Shown here piece after piece: positions 55,601 to 64,000 of a stretch of DNA of 64,000 nt (positions within the stretch are counted from its first letter, which is position 1; each line of letters starts with the position of its first letter). The position numbers and the translations under genes are program-made. Origin of the DNA: Burkholderiaceae bacterium (GTDB lineage: Bacteria; Pseudomonadota; Gammaproteobacteria; Burkholderiales; Burkholderiaceae_E); the NCBI GenBank assembly GCA_023954015.1, contig JAMLIS010000013.1:1-64000 (forward strand). The letters run 5' to 3'. The notes under the pieces were generated by a model, which searched no databases, was not told the origin of the DNA, and was given only the letters and a program-made list of their open reading frames with translations.

Positions 55601-56338
55601 CGCTGCCGGCAATCGATGGCGAAGGGTGCGCTCGTCCTGCGCCCACCGATCGTCCGGCGAGCGGCAGTTCAATCCGCCGTCGGGCATCGGAAAATCGGAC
55701 GGGACGACGAACGATGGATCGGCGAGCGGTGCGAACGAGCGCGTGCTCTCGACGACGTCGGCAACCAGCTTGAAGCCGACCCACAAGCCGCAATAGCGCG
55801 ACATCGCGAAACCCGCCAGGCCGAGCGCGACGACATCCTCGACATCGCACGGCGCCAGCACCGGTGACATCGCGGCGGCGAAGGCCTGCTCGCCCTGGTT
55901 CGCGATCGTCGACGACGACGCGGCCGGGTCGTCGCCGGTCACCGCGAGCACGCCGCCATGGGCGGAAGTGCCTTCCATGTTCGCGTGCTTGAGCACGTCG
56001 CCGATGCGATCGAGGCCGGGATTCTTGCCGTACCACAGCGCGAACACTCCGGCGTGGCGCGGCCTGCCGAAGCGCTCGACCTGCTGCGTTCCCCATGCGG
56101 CCGTGGCCGCGAGTTCCTCGTTCAGTCCCGGCACGAAGCGGATCGCCTCGCGCTCCAGTGCGGCGCGCTCACGCCACAGCGCGAGATCGACGCCGCCCAG
56201 CGGCGAGCCTCGATAGCCCGAGACGAAACCCGCCGTATCGAGCCCGGCGGCCCGATCGAGCGCGCGCTGGCGCAGCAGCAGCGCGACCAGCGCGTCGGTG
56301 CCCGACAGCAGGCGGGGTTCGCGGGCGGTTGCGCTCAC
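52599..56338 (-). pseudogene. indolepyruvate ferredoxin oxidoreductase (IorA-IorB fusion), MITE-interrupted
   Basis: A fused IorAB-type enzyme oxidising arylpyruvates such as indolepyruvate to aryl-acetyl-CoA. The intact form would have 1192 residues. Visible are the alpha-like domain (GFVSGYRGSPLGGVDLALW), the TPP site (NLGDGTYTHSGVLAIR), FeS cysteines (HFCAGCPHARS, CDGCGDCSVQSNC), and the beta domain (GVGGSGLVTVGSVLAAA). After GARDS the frame is broken by a 156-base element at 53365 to 53520; the normal C-terminus resumes in another frame as AHTAARDALPADG. Start GTG 56338 overlaps the GntR gene stop. As it stands it should be inactive or C-terminally altered. Confidence 0.88.
53360..53525. 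mobile_element. 156-base palindromic MITE with 5-base target duplication
   Basis: The element 53365 to 53520 begins AACGTGTGAACCAATCG and ends with its inverse. It is an imperfect palindrome along its length (inner pairs GCGCGCCAGGAAGCG and centre CCATAT/ATATGG), so it can fold into one long hairpin. CTGAG flanks it on both sides (53360 to 53364, 53521 to 53525). Deleting the element and one CTGAG restores the host reading frame exactly. It has no coding capacity; the parent transposase is not in the window. Confidence 0.9.
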
Positions 56339-57045
56339 GTGCCGGTGATCCGCTCTTCGTCGGCGTGCGCGGCGGCATTCGCGGCGTGGAAGGCCCGCTC
56401 GGCGGCGACGAGGTACGCCTTCATGCAGCGGCGCACCGCGCGCCGGTCGCCCTCGGCGAACGCCGCGTGCAGCGCTTCGAGCCCGGACAGCGCGGTGCGC
56501 TGCACTTTCGGATCGGCGAGCGTCCTGATGCGCACGAACTGCGCGTGATCGACGTAGTGCAACACGGCTTGCACCAGCCGCGGGTTCGACACGCAGGACA
56601 TCCACGCGGCGCGAAAGTCGATGTTGGCGGCGATCATCTCGCTCGCGTCGCGCGCCTTCGCCGCGCGCCGGGCGCGCGCGAGCGCCTTGTCGAGCGCTGC
56701 GCGAGCGGGCGCGTCGAGCGCCGCGGCCGCACTGGCCGCCGCCTGCGGCTCGAGCAGCGCGCGCACCTCGAACAACTGGCGTACGTCTTCCGAATCGAGC
56801 GACGGCACGACGAAGCCGCGTGTCGTGCGCCGCAGGTAGCCCTCGTTGGTCAGTCGAAGCAGCGCCTCGCGCGCCGGCATGCGCGACGTGCCGTAGGCCT
56901 TCGCGATCTCGGAATCGAGAAGCCGCTCGTGCAGGCCGACGCGTCCTTCGGCCAGGCGTGCCCGCAGATCGGCATGGATGCGCTCGCTCAGGTTGCCCGG
57001 CCTGCCGAGTGATCGGATCGATTCGACGACGTTGGGCGGCGACAA
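56335..57045 (-). CDS. GntR family regulator (FCD domain)
   Basis: A 236-residue FadR-subfamily regulator. The winged helix (LSERIHADLRARLAEGRVGL, then SRMPAREALLRLTNEGYL) is followed by the FCD effector domain (VRQLFEVRALLEPQAAASA, and metal-site-like NIDFRAAW and HYVDHAQFVRIR). The start is taken as TTG 57045, after a purine-rich AGAGAGAGAG; an ATG at 57087 in the same frame would place a likely operator inside the gene. It is divergent from the TRAP operon and precedes the oxidoreductase gene, so it probably controls both. Confidence 0.8.
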   Translation of the reverse strand: MSPPNVVESIRSLGRPGNLSERIHADLRARLAEGRVGLHERLLDSEIAKAYGTSRMPAREALLRLTNEGYLRRTTRGFVVPSLDSEDVRQLFEVRALLEPQAAASAAAALDAPARAALDKALARARRAAKARDASEMIAANIDFRAAWMSCVSNPRLVQAVLHYVDHAQFVRIRTLADPKVQRTALSGLEALHAAFAEGDRRAVRRCMKAYLVAAERAFHAANAAAHADEERITGT

Positions 57046-57056
57046 GACTCTCTCTC

Positions 57057-57086
57057 TTCTTGCGGATTCTGAATACAGAATATACA
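57057..57086 (+). promoter_or_regulatory. promoter with embedded GntR-type operator
   Basis: A candidate -35 TTCTTG (57057 to 57062), an 18-base spacer and -10 TATACA (57081 to 57086), 70 bases before the TRAP binding-protein gene. The spacer holds a perfect palindrome ATTCTG-AATA-CAGAAT (57066 to 57081). The AT-rich block stands out in this high-GC DNA. Confidence 0.6.
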
Positions 57087-57155
57087 TTCTGGAAAAATTT
57101 GGAAACGGAAGGCGCGGCACGCCCGAGTCGCCGCACACCGAACAGGAGACGAACC

Positions 57156-58145
57156 ATGGACCCGACCCGACGCACCGTACTCGCCGGTGCAAGCGCACTT
57201 CCGCTCGTCGCTTTCACGCGGCGCGCGGCCGCGAAGGAAGTCACGCTCAACGCGGTGCACTTCACGCCGGCGCAGGTCAGCTACGCGGTCAGCTTCCTGA
57301 AGTTCGTCGACAGGCTTAACGAACGCGGCAAGGGGGTCGTGCAGATCCGCGTGCGCGGCGGCCCCGAGGTGATCCCCTTCGCGCAGATGGGCGAGGCGTT
57401 GAAGAACGGCGTGATCGACCTGGTCGATGCGCCCGCCGGGCCGATGCTGAACATCGTCCCGGAAGGCGAGGTGTTCTCGGCCACGTCGAAAACACCGTGG
57501 GAGCTGCGAGCCAACGGCGGCTTCGAACTCATCGACTCGATCTTCCTGAAGAAGGCGAACGCCCACGTGCTCGCGCACGTCGACGGCGGGGCGGGCTTTC
57601 ACGTCTTCAGCGTCGACGAGCCCGTGCGCACCGACGACGGCGGCGTGGACTTCTCGCGCCTGAAGATCCGCAGCGCCGCGCTGTATCGCGAATTCCTCGA
57701 GAGCCTGGGCGCCGGCGTCGTGGTCCAGCCCCCGGGCGAGGCGTACACGTCGCTCGAGCGCGGCCTCGTCAACGCCAACTGCTACACGGTTCTCGGCTAC
57801 CGCAACTTCGGCTGGAACAAGTTCACCCGCTTTCGCATCGACCCCGGCTTCTTTCAGACCGACGTGCTCGTCATGATCAACAAGGGCGCGTGGGAGCGGC
57901 TCGGCCCCGAGGCACGCAAGATCCTGCAGGACGTCGCCATCGAACACGAGCGGACGAGCTACGAGGCGAATCTCGCGCATACGCGCGAGCAGGGGCAGCA
58001 GATGGTCGATGACGGCATGAAGATCGTCGAACTGCAGGGCAAGGCGCGCGCCGCGTATCTCGAGAAGGCCGCACGCGCCAGCTGGGAGCGCCTGGCCAAG
58101 CGCGACCCGTCGCATCTCGACGCACTGCGCGCGAAGTTCTCGTGA
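57156..58145 (+). CDS. TRAP transporter solute-binding protein (DctP), Tat-exported
   Basis: A 329-residue DctP-family binding protein with a twin-arginine-like signal (MDPTRRTVLAGASALPLVAF). The fold shows RVRGGPEVIPFAQMGEALKN, then FSRLKIRSAALYREFLESLG with the ligand arginine, and NCYTVLGYRNFGWNKFTRF. The latter replaces the usual loop and suggests a ligand other than simple C4-dicarboxylates. ATG 57156 has an AGGAG site. It is the first gene of the GntR-controlled TRAP operon. Confidence 0.9.
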   Translation: MDPTRRTVLAGASALPLVAFTRRAAAKEVTLNAVHFTPAQVSYAVSFLKFVDRLNERGKGVVQIRVRGGPEVIPFAQMGEALKNGVIDLVDAPAGPMLNIVPEGEVFSATSKTPWELRANGGFELIDSIFLKKANAHVLAHVDGGAGFHVFSVDEPVRTDDGGVDFSRLKIRSAALYREFLESLGAGVVVQPPGEAYTSLERGLVNANCYTVLGYRNFGWNKFTRFRIDPGFFQTDVLVMINKGAWERLGPEARKILQDVAIEHERTSYEANLAHTREQGQQMVDDGMKIVELQGKARAAYLEKAARASWERLAKRDPSHLDALRAKFS

Positions 58146-58182
58146 GGCTCGCGCGCGACACGGCGCGCGCGCTGGGGCACGC

Positions 58183-58722
58183 GTGCGCGAGGGCCGACGG
58201 GTCGGCGCGCGCGTGAAGCGGATCTTCGCCTGGTCGGAGCGCGTCTCCGACGCGCTGGCGCAGCTGACGAAGATCCTGCTCGGTTCGATCGTCCTGCTCG
58301 TCTGCGCCGACGTGCTGGGTCGCAACTTCGGCGCGTCGCTCGTCTGGAGCGCTTCGCTCGTCGAGTACCTGCTGATCTATTGCGCGTTCCTGCCGATGCC
58401 GGCGCTGGTGCGCGGCAAGGCGCACATCTGCGCCGACTTCCTGCGCCGGGCGATGCCCGGGCCGATGCGAGCGCTGGTCGAGCGCGCCGTCTACCTGCTG
58501 TGCGTCGCGCTGTGCCTGTATCTCGGCGCGGTGGCCTTCGCCAGCCTCGTCGCAGCCGTGCGCAGCGGCGCCTACGAAGTGCGCACCTTCGACATGCCGG
58601 GCTGGCTGCTCTACCTGCCGATGGTGATCGGCCTGTGGCTGTCCGCGCTCGAGTTCTTCCGCTACCTGCTCGGCGCGGACTCGCTCTACGACACCGACCG
58701 CACGCACCCGGAGGGCTTCTGA
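58183..58722 (+). CDS. TRAP transporter small permease (DctQ)
   Basis: A 179-residue small permease with four helices (LTKILLGSIVLLVCADVLGR, ASLVEYLLIYCAFLPMPALV, VYLLCVALCLYLGAVAFASL, GWLLYLPMVIGLWLSALEFF). The start is a GTG at 58183; a second GTG at 58213 is possible. It ends 2 bases before the dctM start. Confidence 0.88.
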   Translation: MREGRRVGARVKRIFAWSERVSDALAQLTKILLGSIVLLVCADVLGRNFGASLVWSASLVEYLLIYCAFLPMPALVRGKAHICADFLRRAMPGPMRALVERAVYLLCVALCLYLGAVAFASLVAAVRSGAYEVRTFDMPGWLLYLPMVIGLWLSALEFFRYLLGADSLYDTDRTHPEGF

Positions 58723-58724
58723 GC

Positions 58725-60035
58725 GTGGAATGGCCGGGCGTGCTCGCCATCATGATCGGACTGCTGCTCGTGCTGATGGGCGTCGGCACCCCGGTGGCGA
58801 TCGCCTTCTTCGCCACCAACATCGCCTGCATCTTCCTCTTCATGGGCGGCTCGGCGGCGATCACGCAGATGGTCGCGAACTTCGCGGAGGCGGTGTCGAT
58901 CTACGCGCTCACGCCGGTGCCGCTGTTCCTGATCATGGGCAGCCTCTTCTTCCGCTCGGGGCTGGGCGAGAACGTCTTTCGCGCGATCGACATCTGCATC
59001 GGCAACCTGCGCGCGCGCCTCGCCTACCTGACCGTGCTCTCGGGCGCCGTGTTCGCGTCGCTGTCGGGATCGAGCCTGGCGAACACCGGCATGATGGGCT
59101 CGACGATGGTGCCCGCGATGCTAGGGCGCGGCTACAAGCCGCACATGGCTTTCGGCCCGGTGCTGGGCGCGGGGTCGCTCGCGGTGATCATTCCGCCGTC
59201 GGCGCTGGCCGTGCTGCTCGGCTCGCTGGCGCAGATCGACGTGGGCGCGCTGCTGATCGCGGGTGCGCTGCCCGGGCTGCTGCTCACCGCGATGTTCGTC
59301 GGCCTGATTTTCACGCAGGCGCACATCGACCCGGGCGCAGCACCCCAGTACGCGGTCGAGCGCCACACGCTGCGGCAGAAGCTCGTGGCGCTGCTCGTGA
59401 ACGTCGTCCCGATGTCGGTGATCGTGTTCCTCGTCGTCGGCACGATCATCCTCGGCATCGCGTCGCCCACCGAATCGGCCGCGCTGGGTTGCCTGGGCGT
59501 GGCCGGCCTGATGGTCGCCTACCGGCGCTTCTCGTGGTCGCTGATCTGGCGCTCGCTCGACGACGCGATGAAGGTGACCGGCATGACCTTTCTCGTCATC
59601 GCCGCGTCGACCACCTTCGCGCAGGTGCTCGCCTTCTCCGGCGCCTCGAACGGATTCGTGCAATGGCTGCTCGCGTTCGGCGCATCGCCGATGATGCTGC
59701 TCGCGCTGATGCTGTTCGCGATCCTCGTGCTCGGCATGTTCATGGACCAGCTGTCGATGATGCTGATCACGCTGCCGATCTTCCTGCCGATCGCATCGTC
59801 GCTCGGCTTCGACCCGGTGTGGTTCGGACTGCTGCTGCTGCTGTCCTACGAGATCGGCTTCACGACGCCGCCCTTCGGGTTGCTGCTGTTCGTGATGATC
59901 GGGGTCGCGCCGCGCGGCACCACGCTCGGCACGGTGGCACGCGCCGCGCTGCCCTACGTGTGCTGCACGCTCGCGCTGATCGCGCTGATCGCGGCGTTTC
60001 CACAGATCGCGCTGCTGCTGCCGCAGTGGAAGTAG
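58725..60035 (+). CDS. TRAP transporter large permease (DctM)
   Basis: A 436-residue large permease. Family segments are VLSGAVFASLSGSSLANTGM, GPVLGAGSLAVIIPPSALAV, LGIASPTESAALGCLGVAGL and YEIGFTTPPFGLLLFVMIGV. The GTG start at 58725 is the only suitable codon near the dctQ stop. It completes a second, GntR-regulated TRAP system in the window. The gene is convergent with boxA. Confidence 0.92.
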   Translation: MEWPGVLAIMIGLLLVLMGVGTPVAIAFFATNIACIFLFMGGSAAITQMVANFAEAVSIYALTPVPLFLIMGSLFFRSGLGENVFRAIDICIGNLRARLAYLTVLSGAVFASLSGSSLANTGMMGSTMVPAMLGRGYKPHMAFGPVLGAGSLAVIIPPSALAVLLGSLAQIDVGALLIAGALPGLLLTAMFVGLIFTQAHIDPGAAPQYAVERHTLRQKLVALLVNVVPMSVIVFLVVGTIILGIASPTESAALGCLGVAGLMVAYRRFSWSLIWRSLDDAMKVTGMTFLVIAASTTFAQVLAFSGASNGFVQWLLAFGASPMMLLALMLFAILVLGMFMDQLSMMLITLPIFLPIASSLGFDPVWFGLLLLLSYEIGFTTPPFGLLLFVMIGVAPRGTTLGTVARAALPYVCCTLALIALIAAFPQIALLLPQWK

Positions 60036-60084
60036 GAACGGCGGAAGCGGGAAAGACGCACCGTCGGCGCGCCGGCGCTTCGCT

Positions 60085-61422
60085 TCAGTACGTCTCGAAG
60101 TGCAGCCGGCCTTCGCGCTCGAGCCGGCCCATCAGCGTCTCCCAGGCCACGCCGCCCTGCACCGCCACCTCGCGCAGCGCCGCGACGACGCCTTCCTCCA
60201 TGCTCTTCAGCCCGCAGACGTAGACGCAGGTGTTCTCGTCCTTCAACAGCGCGAGGACGTCGGCCGCCCGCTCGCGCAACAGGTCCTGCACGTAGCGCTT
60301 CGGCTTGCCCGGCGTGCGCGAGAAGGCGAGGTTCACGTCGATGAAGTCGCGCGGCAGCTTCATCAGCGGCCCGAAGTACGGAAGTTCCTGCTCGGTGCGC
60401 GCGCCGAAGAAGAGCATCAGCTTGCCGGTCTCGAACTTGCCGCCCGCGCGCAGGCGCCGGCGATACTCCGTCATCGCGCGCATGGGCGCGCTGCCCGTGC
60501 CGGTGCAGATCATCAGCAGGTTCGAGCGCGGATGGTTAGGCATCAGGAACGACGTGCCGAAGGGACCGGTGACCTGCACCGTGTCGCCCTTCTTCAGGTC
60601 GCAGACGTAGTTCGAGCACACGCCGGTCACCGGCTTGCCCCGGTGATCGACGGTGACCCGCTTCACGGTGAGCGCGACGTTGTTGTAGCCGGGACGCTCG
60701 CCGTTGCGCGGACTGGCAATCGAGTACTGGCGCGGATGGTGCGGCTTGCCGCGTTCGTCCACGCCCGGCGCGACGATGCCGATCGACTGGCCCTCGAGCA
60801 CGGGGAACGGCATCGCACCGAAGTCGAGCACGATGTGGTGGGTGACGCTGGAGGCGTCCGCCTCGGTCACGCGGAAGTTGCCGACGACCGTGGCCGTCAC
60901 CGGATTCTTCGGTCCGTACAGGTTCGCGTACGGATGCGCCGCCGACCACGGCTTGATCGTCGAGCCCGGGCGCTTCGACGCGGGCGCAGCCACCGCCTCG
61001 GGCGAGCCGAAGGACGCCGCCGATGCGACCAGCGCCTCGGCCTGCGCCGCCGCCTCGGCTTCGGCCTCGCTTGCGGCCGTCGCGTCGCCGTCAACGGTTT
61101 CGGGCAAGGGCACCTCCGGCGGCAACTCGTCCCACTCGAACTGCTCGGCGATCGGATATGCCGCGCTCTTCAGGATGCGCCGCCAGTTGTCGATCGCGCC
61201 GGTGGGACACGGCGGCACGCAGGCCATGCAGCCTTCGCAGACGTCGGGCTTCACGACGTAGTTGCGATCGTCGTGCGTGATGGCGCCGACCGGACACGCT
61301 TCCTCGCAGGTGTTGCAGCGGATGCAGATCTCGGGGTCGATCAGGTGCTGGCGGATGACGACGTCGCCGGCGGCGTCCGGGGCGAGCGACGCCGCCGCGG
61401 ATTCGGCGGTGACGGTGGACAT
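60085..61422 (-). CDS. boxA: benzoyl-CoA 2,3-epoxidase reductase subunit BoxA
   Basis: BoxA passes electrons from NADPH to the BoxB epoxidase. It has 445 residues. Two N-terminal [4Fe-4S] motifs, [14 protein letters not shown] and [14 protein letters not shown], are followed by an Ala/Glu linker (residues 108 to 150) and a ferredoxin-NADP reductase-type module ([15 protein letters not shown] for [19 protein letters not shown] for [18 protein letters not shown], ending in Tyr). It is read after boxC and boxB. Confidence 0.95.
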   Translation of the reverse strand: MSTVTAESAAASLAPDAAGDVVIRQHLIDPEICIRCNTCEEACPVGAITHDDRNYVVKPDVCEGCMACVPPCPTGAIDNWRRILKSAAYPIAEQFEWDELPPEVPLPETVDGDATAASEAEAEAAAQAEALVASAASFGSPEAVAAPASKRPGSTIKPWSAAHPYANLYGPKNPVTATVVGNFRVTEADASSVTHHIVLDFGAMPFPVLEGQSIGIVAPGVDERGKPHHPRQYSIASPRNGERPGYNNVALTVKRVTVDHRGKPVTGVCSNYVCDLKKGDTVQVTGPFGTSFLMPNHPRSNLLMICTGTGSAPMRAMTEYRRRLRAGGKFETGKLMLFFGARTEQELPYFGPLMKLPRDFIDVNLAFSRTPGKPKRYVQDLLRERAADVLALLKDENTCVYVCGLKSMEEGVVAALREVAVQGGVAWETLMGRLEREGRLHFETY

Positions 61423-61510
61423 GGAAGGATTCCTTGCAGGCGGGTTCGCGCGCCGCCGCGCATCCGGTCGGCGCGGTGCGCGCCCGTCGCGGGCGCGCAC
61501 CGGCGGCTAC

Positions 61511-62938
<1,428 letters not shown>

Positions 62939-63000
62939 CAGTTCGCTCCCGAAATTCGTTGCGAGGCCGGAGCGCGCGCCGTGCGCGCTCGTTGCAGGGG

Positions 63001-63133
63001 GTTCGTCACGCGCGGTTCGTGCATGCGCGGTTCGTGCATGCGCGGTTCGTGCACACGTGGTTCGAGCACACGTGGTTCGAGCACACGTGGTTCGTGCACA
63101 GGCAGTTCGTGCGCAGGCGCTTCGTCACACGCG
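63001..63133. repeat. 15-base tandem repeat between boxC and boxB
   Basis: Eight or nine units of about 15 bases, GGTTCGTGCATGCGC drifting to GGTTCGAGCACACGT, filling the gap upstream of boxB and running into the last codons of boxC. The early units contain TGCA every 15 bases. Confidence 0.85.
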
Positions 63134-64000
63134 GTTCCAGTCGAAGGCGGCTTTCTCGCCCTTGCCGTAGCGCTTCAGCGCACCCTTCTCGCCGACGGCG
63201 TTGGGGCGGTTGAAGATCCAGTTCTGCCATGCGGTCAGGCGCCCGAAGACGCGCGTCTCCATGGTTTCCTTGCCGGCGAAGCGCAGGTTCGCCTCCAGTC
63301 CGGTGAGCGCGTCGGGCGACATCGAGGCGCGCTCCTCGGTCGCGATGCGGATCTCGTCGGCCCAGTCGATGTCGTCGAGCGCCGCGGTGACCAGGCCGAG
63401 CTTCTCGGCGCGCTCGGCGTCGAGCGGCTGGCCGATCGCCGCGCGTGCGGCTTCGAGCGGCTCGCGCTCCTCGTAGAAGCGGCGCTCGAGGCGCGACTGG
63501 CCGTTGACCATCGGGTACCAGCCGAAGTTCGCCTCGGTGAGCGTCATTTTCGGCGCCTTTTCCGGCGCGTCGGGCAGCATCAGCATGTACGCGCGATCGG
63601 CGGCGAAAGCCAGTTCGGCGAGCGTGCCGGTGAAGCACGAACCCGGCTCGACCAGCGCGAACAGCGTACGCGAGGAGACGTCGAGGCGCGCGAAAGTGCG
63701 TCGCAGCATGCCGATCGTCTCGCGCACGAACCAGTGGCTCGCGTGCTTCGACAGCGTCTCGTCCACCTGCTTCACCGCAGCGGCATCCCCCTCGGTACGC
63801 AGCAACCAGATGCCGATGTCGAGCACGTTCGTGCGCATCGACAGGATCGCGTCGTCGAGCTCGCGCGCCATCTGCAGCGGCCACCAGGCCGCGCCCGCAG
63901 CGACGATCGCATCGACGTCGGTCGGCTGCGCGCCCTGCGGCGCCTTCACGGTGAAGCTTGCGGTGCGACGCGAGCGATCGATCTGCACGTCGACGAAGCG
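63125..64000 (-). CDS. boxC: benzoyl-CoA-dihydrodiol lyase BoxC, C-terminal part
   Basis: 2,3-Epoxybenzoyl-CoA dihydrolase of the crotonase superfamily, which opens the ring to an aldehyde acid plus formate. About 291 of some 550 residues are visible; the N-terminal half lies beyond the window end. Recognisable segments are MARELDDAILSMRTNVLDIG, SRTLFALVEPGSCFTGTLAE, LTEANFGWYPMVNGQSRL and the ending FNRPNAVGEKGALKRYGKGE. It is the first box gene of the visible transcript boxC-boxB-boxA. Confidence 0.93.
   Translation of the reverse strand, partial: RFVDVQIDRSRRTASFTVKAPQGAQPTDVDAIVAAGAAWWPLQMARELDDAILSMRTNVLDIGIWLLRTEGDAAAVKQVDETLSKHASHWFVRETIGMLRRTFARLDVSSRTLFALVEPGSCFTGTLAELAFAADRAYMLMLPDAPEKAPKMTLTEANFGWYPMVNGQSRLERRFYEEREPLEAARAAIGQPLDAERAEKLGLVTAALDDIDWADEIRIATEERASMSPDALTGLEANLRFAGKETMETRVFGRLTAWQNWIFNRPNAVGEKGALKRYGKGEKAAFDWNRV

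Noticed and set aside
53552..55867. Open frame of 771 codons antisense to the indolepyruvate oxidoreductase gene
   Set aside because: No recognisable motif; composition is that of a frame mirrored from the real gene, which carries FeS and TPP motifs.
63001..63133. CRISPR-like look of the repeats between boxC and boxB
   Set aside because: Units are contiguous 15-mers without spacers, and there are no cas genes.

Overview
The window is one contiguous stretch of a high-GC betaproteobacterial chromosome, most likely from a member of the Burkholderiales. The evidence is the gshA/gshB/EIIA-Man/HPr/EI gene order next to glnK-amtB, the proteobacterial-type gshA, ubiK and comM side by side, DUF1840 and DUF502 proteins, tripartite TRAP carriers and an aerobic benzoyl-CoA (box) pathway. 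Genes are tightly packed with many 4-base ATGA or GTGA stop-start overlaps. No rRNA, tRNA, CRISPR array or intact transposase gene was seen.

Layout. 0-5 kb: a partial MoxR-type ATPase, then an ECF sigma factor (SigF-like) with its NrsF-type membrane anti-sigma factor, divergent from a bufferin operon (bufA1, bufB, bufC, doxX). Both promoters between them match GTAACC-N16-CGAA. 5-15 kb: lemA, a DUF2207 membrane protein, queC, a small heme-copper-oxidase-like membrane protein, a LysR regulator, an aldehyde dehydrogenase with its AraC-type regulator, a methyltransferase and an MFS carrier. 15-20 kb: a permease-less regulatory phosphotransferase chain (EI, HPr, EIIA-Man) joined to gshB and gshA. 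20-25 kb: a divergent pair of GH17 beta-glucan proteins, one fused to a GT2 synthase. 25-30 kb: amtB and glnK behind a sigma-54 promoter, then ubiK, comM and a CoA transferase.

30.4-31.9 kb is a gene-free island with GC-rich minisatellites, three copies of an unnamed 90-base dispersed repeat and a near-perfect 97-base inverted repeat. 32-40 kb: a lipoprotein, DUF1840 and DUF502 proteins, a SorC regulator with glpD and an MgtC-like protein, then the deletion scar of an ABC importer (ATPase fragment fused to permease fragment), an EEP-family enzyme and a HAD phosphatase. 40-48 kb: a lipoprotein hydrolase, a sulfide:quinone-reductase-like flavoprotein with a CsoR/CstR-type operator, an MFS carrier, an aminotransferase and an amidase.

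48-64 kb: two complete TRAP transporters surround a second repeat island (two more copies of the dispersed repeat) and an EthD protein/indolepyruvate oxidoreductase/GntR unit. The oxidoreductase gene is broken by a 156-base palindromic MITE with a 5-base target duplication; removing the element and one target copy restores the frame exactly. The window ends in boxA, boxB and a partial boxC. The right third looks like an uptake and catabolism zone for aromatic or aryl-keto acids (GntR-controlled TRAP import, arylpyruvate oxidoreductase, benzoyl-CoA epoxidation), which is inference from context.

The main unexplained structure is the non-coding DNA: a dispersed hairpin-pair repeat, a MITE, and more than a dozen minisatellites with periods of 7 to 30 bases, several expanded in frame inside genes.
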